Shown: positions 58,901 to 64,000 of the stretch, in pieces
Position numbering within the stretch: position 1 is the stretch's first letter
Layout of the letters: each line of letters starts with the position of its first letter
Assembly: GCA_029962745.1 (NCBI GenBank)
Contig: CM057165.1
Location: 6,782,978-6,846,977, forward strand
Direction: 5' to 3'
From: Echinometra lucunter
Taxonomy: Eukaryota; Echinodermata; Echinoidea; Camarodonta; Echinometridae
DNA length: 64,000 nt
Made by a program: the position numbers and the translations under genes
Notes under the pieces: model-generated
What the model was told of the DNA's origin: nothing
Database searches by the model: none
The model's input: the letters and a program-made list of their open reading frames with translations, nothing else

Positions 58901-61900
58901 ATGTGATACAGAGATAACGGAGACCCACAAAAAGATGACTTTCTCCGTTACTTCTTGAATAAAGTGTTTCAAGTAACAGGGTGATTCCACTTTAGTGTAT
59001 CATGTACAACATTGAAGACTTTAAACTATTCGTAAATATGCATTAAGATATATATATATATATCATATAAAGCAACAAATGTAACAATAGGTGGACATCC
59101 TTTCTCCTGTTTCTTTGTTCTGGTGTCCACCTTATGTACTTCGTGTCAGCCTAATGTAGGGGTCCTATTATGATGGAATAAACCCAATTGTTGTTTGTCC
59201 ACCTAATGTGCTCATTGGTAAATTATACATGTATATGTCAAGATGATGACAACAGATATTTCACAAACAGATGAAAACAAAATGGGATAAAAAAAGAACC
59301 TACGTGACATACGGGACATACTTCAACAGAAGCACCCAACTGACAATGATGAGTCACTGTGCAAACTCAAGTTTGGTTTTCCTAATAAAAGTTTCGCTCG
59401 GATTTCAATGGAATGATAACTGCACATAAGTCTAGACTTGACTTGTCCATGATTTAAAAAGTATAACATCAACTTACTGTGTTTGTTGGTCTTTGGCGGG
59501 AGAGGGGGCCGACCATCAGACTCTTGCCTAAGATCAATGTCTCCACTGGATGTAAACTTGGCAATTCCTTTCGAAGTGGCACACGCCACTACATCGGGCT
59601 GCGGTGGGTCTGAGACAAAGACCTCTTCCTGCAGCTTCTTGCACAGCTCGTCTGCTTCCTCCGGTTTCAGATTTTCGTAAGCCGACAACTGCCTCTCTGT
59701 CCTAGGCTTGACCTTAACAGGGAGCGCTGGAGGGGACGTGCTGTCGCCCCCGCTACTCTCCCCCGCTACAGTGGTAAAACCCCCATTGATAAGTCTCCTC
59801 TCTTGGTAGAACGTAACTGATTCACTCATGGCATACATCGTCTGTCCATAGGGTGAGGGGCTTAGGGTGCCCTCTGAGCGCCCTGATGTAAACGAAAGTC
59901 TTGACATATCAACGCTTTGCTCCGTGGTAGTCGTTGATGTATCCCAGTCGTCACTATGATAACTCGAGAGCTGGGTACTGTGCATGGAGTCAGGTCGACT
60001 GTGCGAACTTGTATTGCTCAGGTCCGACTGTTGGCTAGTGACGGACATCGAACTGCCAGAAAACGATCGACTCAGATGGGGATTGTTGTTATTGTGTACT
60101 GAAGGGTGCATTGGGAAGGGTGAGTCGCTGGGTTCGTTGTCGTACAGAGAACTACGTTTGTGTTTCTTTGGTGGCAGTGGAGGTACAGACAAATTTCTGG
60201 AAAGGAAGAAAAGGTTGGATAATTAAACTTGTGAATATGACATATAGGCAGCTTTATTGAAAGATCTAACTGAATATCACCCCTTTAATTTAATACACCT
60301 CTTTAATTCAGCATCGAAAAATGGTATGTTCACTAACTGACCAGTGGCAATGTACAAAGTTTGTCTCACGCATGACTGATTCAATCATGCAGTGAATACA
60401 ACTTTGTTTTGAGGGGCTCTTTTTTCATAATTTACATTGGCAGCTATGGAGACAAATTACATATCTTTCATTTTCTACTCTGTTACACAATAACAAATCA
60501 GGCTTGATTTGGATTAGTGGTTCTAACAACCAAAAAATCTCATGTCATCTCAATACCAAGAAAAGGTCAGCAACCCCCTCACCCATTTTTAAAACAATGA
60601 TTCAGGGCTTTGGGTATTACAGAACAATGAATGCTCAATGAAGGATGTGTCATGCAGCACAGCTGTTCCAGTACATATATCACAACACCTACACAAAACC
60701 ACAAATGAAATCGAGAATCCAACTTTCTTCCTGTCGACCTAAGCTACTGATTATATGCTCAATAAATCTTGGAAAAGAGTGTAATAAACGCATTAACACT
60801 ATAAGATTCAAACGTATGTTCATAAAGGGTGATTCCCTATTGTCAGGAAGCAATGATATTCCTCTGCAACTGTCTATGACTTTTTACCTCATTTCAAACG
60901 CTACATTTACAAAAGTTTGATTACTTTGCTATCTACATGTACCACAATTACCACAAGCCCCACAAGTACAAATAAAATACATTCTAAAATAAATTCCATC
61001 TATTGAACTACATGTAATGTACTATATCTAACCATAAATCGTATACATGACTGAACAATTATTACATCAAGAATTCTACTGTCTAAAATACTATACGGAC
61101 ATGCCATTGAATCAACATACTAGTAGATGTGCAATTGAAAGAAGTCCCTGCCTTTGTTTGGATTAAATTATCATTTCAATGATTCAAAAGTTTCCAATAA
61201 TATCAAATTCTATGATTTATTAAATCAAACATTCGAAACTGTAGGAGTATCAAAGTACTTAATACTCAAGTACTAAACAATAGACTAAAAACCTGAATAT
61301 CAAATATCATTTAGATTAGATAACAATATGCTGAACAGCAATATAAAAAGTATAAGACCTCTGTCCTATATTCGTTTTTGAAAATCATAACAAATAGATC
61401 CCCATGTTCAGACACAAAAAGTTTGTCGTCTAGCTATACCAAAACGGTATAGCTAGACAGAGGATTTGTGTGTCTGAACGCTGACTAATGAAATGACATA
61501 TAAAGAAACGTATAACGAAACTAGGGTCTGAGTATCGTGTCAAAACTAGAAATCGATAAAGAATCACGGCCTGGGTGTGTGCGTGTGTCTGAACATATGA
61601 CAACCATAGAATGGTATAACTGGGTGGGACTTAACGTGAGCGTGGTTGAAGGAGACATGACCTTGCCATGGCAACATGCGCAGTAGAAATATGCGCATTT
61701 ATATGATGTTTTGTCTGAGAGGTCAGGATGTGTGTCTCAATGGTCCAAAGGCTATATGATGACAACTTCACACGTTTCTTAATGGAGTTTCGGTATACAC
61801 ATTTTGTGTCTGAACAGGGGGGGATATTACTTATTATAAATGCTTTCATCAAAAATAGGCAACCAAAGGAGGAAGTTACGAATAAACTAGCGACCATTCA

Positions 61901-63769
61901 GAAAAGGATAGGCTACCCTGTTATCACACGAGATTCAGTTTATGACTTACTCTGTGACAAGGACGCGTTGCACCGGGAGAGGAGGTTTCGGGGGTGCGTT
62001 GGTAGGGTCTATGACCGGACTATCAAAGCTCACAGGGCAGAACGGTGAAATGGGAGACTTCTGAAGAATCTCCTGCTCCCGTGGACTGAGAGGGCGCTGT
62101 TCAACCAAGATGGCTCTGAGATGTAGCAAAAGAGAGTTGAAAGCAATAAGCAGATTTGAAGATAAAATTAAAAACTTATGCTGGTTTTCTTATTAAAGAG
62201 ATTATGTTAAATCTGAAAAAAAACCTTAAAAATCGCATTTAATCTATGTGTCATAACCTTCATGTATTCTCATACCCAATGATTGAATCCTTTACTACCG
62301 ATGAAAAAAAAAACGTTGGAAAAATGCAATTACGAAGGCAAAATAAATCTCTTGCATTAGAACCTATTTTATTTATATGCTACAGACAGACGAAAAATTC
62401 TAAAAAGTTTTGAATTGAAAGACAAGAATGACTACTCACTCTACATTTTCTGAAGGTCTTATATTTGCATTGCAGTTATTCAGAGCCTTCGGCGATCCAT
62501 GAGGACTGACCGGCGATGAAGACGCCGATGAAAGCGAGCCTTGACCCTTCTGACTGGAGGATGTCTGCTCTGACGACGATGACATCGACCCTGAAGGTGA
62601 CTGGCGTCCGGCCTCGTTCCGGTTCTTGTCCTGGAGTTGGAGTTTCTCAATGGACAGCTTGACCAGTTCGCTGATGCCGTTCTGGACGGCACTGGTCACC
62701 TGGGTGCCTTGGCTCTTGTCCATGACCGACTGACCGTAGAGAACGATCTTGTCAGCCCAGTGGATCAGGTTTGCCAGGCTTTGGTATACCTGGCTATGTC
62801 TTGAACTCAATGCTGAGCTGTAAGAAAACGGCAAAATACAAAGTTTGGAGGATTTCTGCATGTACATCACGGTAAAAATACTTTTTTTTCCAGGACAGCT
62901 ATTCTCCAAGAAAAAAGCTCCTGTGGACATTCTTTACAGGAGCTATTTCTAGGCCCAAAAGAGCTATGTTGAATTCTAATTGCTGATATTCCAATTTTCT
63001 CGAGAGTATGCATAATTGAGCATCAGCATGATGCCTTAATGCGCTTGTTGTTTCAAGAAATATTAATTCTGCTGCTCCTAGATCATGATTTGCGAATTTA
63101 TTGCTTATTTTCGGAGCTGAGGCGAGGGCGACTCTGAAGAAAATGGTCACCCCTAAGAATTGGGTTTTAAAGACTTTGGGGAGCTATTAGAGCTCTGCCG
63201 AGGATGAAATCGCCCGTCGGCCCCAGGGTATTTTTTACCCTGTTCTACATATAAGTTTGATATTGAATGACTTCCAACCAATCAGGATTAAACACTAGAC
63301 TAGATGACAGATCTCTAAGTGAGTGATAATTTGATTAATCTATTTACATTAAAGAAATGAAATATTTTCAGAAGTAATTTCAGAACTCTGGAACCTGGAG
63401 AGAGAGAGAGAGAGAGAGAGACGGGGGGGGGGGGGAGGCAATTATGCGTCAACCTTTATTATTTCAATTAAATAGAAATTAATGAGGATACTCACATTCA
63501 TGCCCAAGCTTAGGTGAATCTACAAGTAAAAACTTATCATCTTTGCTATAAAAATACTGAAAAATGTTGCCTGTGAGTTGAATATCACAAACCCCCTTAG
63601 CTTTAGCTGGTCGGCAATTCAAATAAGAAAAAAAAAAACACCAAAAGAGAAACTAACCTTTCTTCTTGCTTGAGACAAGCATTGAGAGTAGTGTTGAGTT
63701 CCATAATTTCTTGAAGAACCTTGGTTGTACTCCCTGGTAGCATAATCAGGGTCTCTTTCTGAACAACAT
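44506..63769 (-). CDS. RAPGEF1: RAPGEF1 (C3G), Rap1 guanine nucleotide exchange factor, 5' partial
   Basis: A Crk-recruited exchange factor that loads Rap1 with GTP downstream of adhesion and receptor tyrosine kinases. Visible exons, in coding order: 63658-63769, 62440-62817, 61951-62115, 59478-60196, 58459-58829, 57788-57909, 57442-57568, 56411-56483, 56004-56085, 55407-55499, 53987-54166, 51429-51513, 50108-50202, 48655-48733, 47237-47338, 46306-46403, 45122-45256 and 44506-44617. The phases join without a break to about 1041 aa (human about 1077), so only a short N-terminus lies outside the window. Order: helical N-terminal region, proline-rich Crk-binding region, acidic linker, RasGEF-N (REM) and CDC25-type RasGEF domain. 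The C-terminus stops at KVIKP, shorter than the vertebrate tail. One intron (55500-56003) is AT-AC, U12-type; the other 16 are GT-AG. Confidence 0.96.
44621..44648. repeat. (GA)n microsatellite used as the polypyrimidine tract of the last RAPGEF1 exon
   Basis: On the minus strand the CT run ends in CACCAG, the acceptor of exon 44506-44617. Thirteen or so dinucleotides supply the whole pyrimidine tract. Confidence 0.85.
45311..45475. repeat. GC-rich minisatellite with GGGGAGTTGTCCTC units
   Basis: Repeated phrases: GGGGGAGTTATCCTT, GGGGAGAGTTGCCCTCG, GGGGAGCTGTCCTCCAG, GGGGGAGTTGTCAAGT and GGGGGAGTTGTCCTCG. The unit is about 16-18 bp, degenerate, and lies in the RAPGEF1 intron between exons 46306 and 45122. 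Confidence 0.75.
45714..46012. repeat. (GAT)n microsatellite, about 300 bp
   Basis: Nearly pure GAT triplets with GGT, GAC and AGT variants, in a RAPGEF1 intron. Long Asp, Met and Ile frames on both strands are artefacts. Confidence 0.97.
47615..47830. repeat. Decayed MITE containing telomere-like CCCTAA runs
   Basis: GTTCCTGTGACAATTACTGA at the left and GTGTCACAGGAGCACATGTTA at the right are roughly inverted. The centre holds AACCCTAACTCTAACCCTAA-type sequence. It resembles the better-preserved element at 54621-54836. Confidence 0.55.
47836..48042. mobile_element. Palindromic MITE built on AATTGCAA words
   Basis: Left TTGTTGCAAAAAGTTGAG and ATCAATTGCAAATTTTGC; right CAATCAATTGCAATTTTGCA then ACACCCCC. 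In a RAPGEF1 intron. Confidence 0.6.
48216..48568. mobile_element. MITE with AAGGTGCGTTCAG termini
   Basis: Left AAGGTGCGCTCAGCTATGAT and ACTTTGTGC; right GCACAAAGTCGCATCATAAT then TCTGAACGCACCTTT. The interior has TGTCGCCCCATACCCCAC, which recurs inverted in the fragment at 63873-64000. In a RAPGEF1 intron. Confidence 0.8.
49021..49485 (-). mobile_element. Pearl/HINE-like element with two core repeats
   Basis: Second copy of the family at 19071, in inverse orientation: CTAGATGAATCTTCGAC and a hairpin (TTCGACGGCGCGCGGTCGAA) at the low end; (ACGG)n at about 49409-49428 and GGCGGAGGCATAAAAATG at the high end. Only two core units of about 150 bp remain, against four in the other copy. In a RAPGEF1 intron. 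Confidence 0.7.
51227..51379. mobile_element. Hairpin MITE, TTGTTATCA family, copy 4
   Basis: AAACTTGTTATCAGTAACAA at the left, CTCGTTATTGATTAAAACAA at the right, core GATGCAAGGATTTCAGTAGC. It ends about 50 bp from exon 51429-51513. Confidence 0.85.
51663..51933. mobile_element. Palindromic MITE with GTGGGCTGTTAAAAC arms
   Basis: Left CATATCGTCTGTGGGCTGTT and TTGTATCTCAAATTC; right GAGATACAAAGTTTTAACAG then CCCACCGACAATATG. The arms pair over most of the 271 bp. In a RAPGEF1 intron. Confidence 0.8.
51934..53052. other. RAPGEF1 intron sequence without recognised elements
   Basis: AT-rich, with no exon signatures and no clear repeat boundaries. Confidence 0.5.
53053..53485. mobile_element. 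MITE with ACTGTAAA termini and TTTTCGCG subterminal words
   Basis: Left ACTGTAAACGCTGTTATTTT then TTAATTTTTCGCG; right CGCGAAAATTAATGTATCG then ATTTCTGCATTTACAGT. 433 bp, palindromic ends, in a RAPGEF1 intron. Confidence 0.8.
53557..53952. mobile_element. MITE with CCCAGTTTTCCG termini beside a RAPGEF1 exon
   Basis: Left GTGCCCAGTTTTCCGTTTTC, right TTTTCCGTATCGCGG then AAAACTGGGGAC. TTCCGTGTTCTTC words repeat inside. Its edge lies about 34 bp from exon 53987-54166, next to the donor site. Confidence 0.7.
53987..56483 (-). CDS. RAPGEF1: RAPGEF1 REM (RasGEF-N) domain exons
   Basis: Four exons (56411-56483, 56004-56085, 55407-55499, 53987-54166) encode GGPIDALIVYAADADRK, DLVYYEAFLTTYRMF, LLNKLLYRYKKFRHKTD, NAFFLLLRVAGDL and ILKMLMELVFQLLCDGELML. 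This is the N-terminal regulatory helix bundle that precedes CDC25 domains. LLYRYKKF is created exactly by the AT-AC splice between 56004 and 55499, and it matches LLYRYQKF of vertebrate C3G as remembered. Confidence 0.93.
54200..54620. other. RAPGEF1 intron stretch with AT/T-rich and poly-G sequence
   Basis: ATT and TTTA runs (54200-54245) and a G run (54318-54331), followed by unassigned sequence. No element boundaries were seen. Confidence 0.4.
54621..54836. mobile_element. MITE with TGACATTTGCTCC termini and CCTAACCC interior
   Basis: Left GGTTACATGACATTTGCTCC, right GGAGCAAAATGTCACGTCAC. The interior is rich in AACCTAACCCAAAACCC and ACCCTAACCCGAACG words. Related to the decayed copy at 47615-47830. 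Confidence 0.75.
55500..56003 (-). other. RAPGEF1: U12-type AT-AC intron of RAPGEF1
   Basis: Read on the minus strand, the 504-nt intron begins ATATCCTTT, the U12 donor consensus, and ends TTAC. A TCCTTGAC branch-site match (55510-55517) places the branch A 11 nt before the last intron base, within the known U12 window. Splicing here gives the uninterrupted peptide LLNKLLYRYKKFRHK. No GT-AG choice keeps the frame and the conserved residues. Such introns are removed by the minor (U11/U12) spliceosome. The intron also contains long CAT arrays. Confidence 0.9.
55636..55925. repeat. (CAT)n microsatellite arrays inside the U12-type intron
   Basis: Two CAT/CTT triplet blocks (55636-55830 and about 55836-55925, the second with ACC triplets first) make up more than half of the intron 55500-56003. 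Confidence 0.95.
56820..57440 (-). pseudogene. Decayed duplicate of a RAPGEF1 exon and its donor-side intron
   Basis: At 57276-57345 the minus strand reads like exon 57442-57568 (ML then DIDVSELL, with flanking GCAG and AAGCTT matches). At 56945-57000 it resembles the donor and following intron of that exon (GGAGCATGGGGGTAAGCC against GGAGCACAGAGGTAAGCC, then AATCAAGCCCAAATG). Between the two parts lies a LINE fragment. Extra short copies of the CCCAAATG block occur near 56830 and 57350. So the exon with its donor was duplicated in tandem and the older copy was broken by insertion. The working exon at 57442 is intact. Confidence 0.65.
57001..57275 (-). mobile_element. LINE reverse transcriptase 3' fragment
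   Basis: The minus strand encodes LAPCLWNKFPAFLHNSTS then LDLFKKHLKTYLYDNSF, the typical C-terminal end of LINE polyproteins. It is followed by GCGCTATATAAATCC-type tail sequence and ATT triplets (about 57005-57030). 5'-truncated and inactive, it sits inside the decayed exon copy. Confidence 0.7.
57442..57909 (-). CDS. RAPGEF1: RAPGEF1 linker exons before the REM domain
   Basis: Exons 57788-57909 and 57442-57568 encode SSDLLRSRHYTNPERLSS, a Lys-rich segment, and then an acidic stretch (EVESEPEESF, GGILDMLDVSELLSWSTE). The acceptor at 57909 (GATGACAG then AGT) was preferred over the AG at 57892 because only it keeps phase with both neighbours. Confidence 0.85.
58459..60196 (-). CDS. RAPGEF1: RAPGEF1 Crk-binding proline-rich exons
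   Basis: Exons 59478-60196 (719 nt) and 58459-58829 (371 nt) encode the Ser-rich central region with four proline-basic SH3 ligands: PPLPPKKHKR, PPALPVKVKPR, PPLPPKTNK and PPAIPPKKK. They match the PPxLPxK type bound by the first SH3 domain of Crk, and vertebrate C3G also has four or so. A YDNE and several other Tyr sites may be phosphorylated. The open frame continues past the donor at 59478, but that extension is intron. Confidence 0.93.
61398..61824. mobile_element. MITE with GTTCAGACACAAAA termini
   Basis: Left ATCCCCATGTTCAGACACAA, right ATTTTGTGTCTGAACAGGGG then GGGAT. An inner hairpin GTCTAGCTATACC and GGTATAGCTAGAC lies at 61426-61460. In a RAPGEF1 intron. Confidence 0.75.
61951..63769 (-). 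CDS. RAPGEF1: RAPGEF1 N-terminal region exons
   Basis: Exons 63658-63769, 62440-62817 and 61951-62115. The first two encode a helical segment (LPGSTTKVLQEIMELNTT, QVYQSLANLIHWADKIVLYG, ISELVKLSIEKLQLQDK) that matches the conserved N-terminal domain of C3G. A Ser-rich stretch follows, and then APPKPPLPVQR. Upstream coding sequence lies outside the window. Confidence 0.9.
62893..63190. repeat. Dispersed 300-bp repeat, copy 2 (RAPGEF1 intron)
   Basis: Same family and orientation as 33970-34275: CAGGAGCTATTTCTAGGCCC, GCTGATATTCCAATTTTCTC and TAGATCATGATTTG. No ORF. Confidence 0.7.
63398..63438. repeat. (GA)n and poly-G microsatellite
   Basis: A GA run followed by a G run, in the RAPGEF1 intron between exons 63658 and 62440. 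A similar (GA)n-G run is at about 5995-6036. Confidence 0.9.
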
Positions 63770-63872
63770 CTAAAGGAAATCAATCAAAACAAAAATCAAA
63801 AAAGATTATAAAATGTATTGATATACTAACTATGTGAAACTTTTGTTGGAACAAAAAATAGATTTAAATGCT

Positions 63873-64000
63873 AAAGGAGCGTTCAGATATGAGGGGACAT
63901 TGCGGTGCCACACAATCTCTGCAATATTTTGGTGTACAAGTCAATGGGGTATGGGGCGACAAAAAAATGTTGCCGAGGCAGGACACATTCATTTTTTTGC
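63873..64000. mobile_element. MITE fragment running off the window, AAGGTGCGTTCAG family
   Basis: Begins AAGGAGCGTTCAGATATGAG and contains GGGGTATGGGGCGAC, the inverse of a phrase inside the element at 48216-48568. The other terminus lies beyond the window end. Confidence 0.65.

Noticed and set aside
59323..59477. C-terminal extension of the 289-codon RAPGEF1 frame
   Set aside because: A good donor (GTAAGTT) at 59477 and matching phase with exon 58459-58829 show that the extension is intron.

Overview
This is nuclear DNA of a marine invertebrate. The genes are split by many GT-AG introns (one exception below), the DNA is AT-rich, and it is crowded with palindromic MITEs, poly-G/poly-C tracts, (GAT)n microsatellites, a tRNA-derived SINE and pearl/HINE-like elements. 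The encoded proteins and the repeat style fit an invertebrate deuterostome, most likely an echinoderm such as a sea urchin or sea star. That placement is inference; no species-diagnostic sequence was recognised.

Layout. (1) 1828-17066, + strand: two tandem six-exon genes for 1-acylglycerol-3-phosphate acyltransferase (AGPAT/LPAAT, PlsC fold), with the same intron phases and the four acyltransferase motifs. (2) 17067-31665: 14.6 kb with no recognised gene. It holds repeats: a pearl/HINE-like element with four 150-bp core units, a 1.5-kb terminal-inverted-repeat element, a TTAA-flanked MITE, two inversely oriented arrays of a 15-bp unit, and several MITEs. One weak exon-like ORF lies at 28613-28741. 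(3) 31666-37719, - strand: a complete seven-exon STEEP1 (CXorf56 family, STING ER exit protein), 219 aa. (4) 37720-44505: repeat-rich spacer. (5) 44506-63769, - strand: RAPGEF1 (C3G, the Crk-binding guanine nucleotide exchange factor for Rap1). It has 18 visible coding exons and about 1041 aa; the 5' end lies beyond the window.

The reading frame was followed across every junction of the four genes, and all exon phases join without a break. One RAPGEF1 junction works only as an AT-AC intron with U12-type (minor spliceosome) signals. RAPGEF1 also carries a decayed duplicate of one of its exons, interrupted by a LINE fragment, and its stop codon lies at the edge of a 25-bp minisatellite. The three gene types have no obvious shared pathway: phospholipid synthesis (AGPAT), STING trafficking (STEEP1) and adhesion signalling through Rap1 (RAPGEF1).
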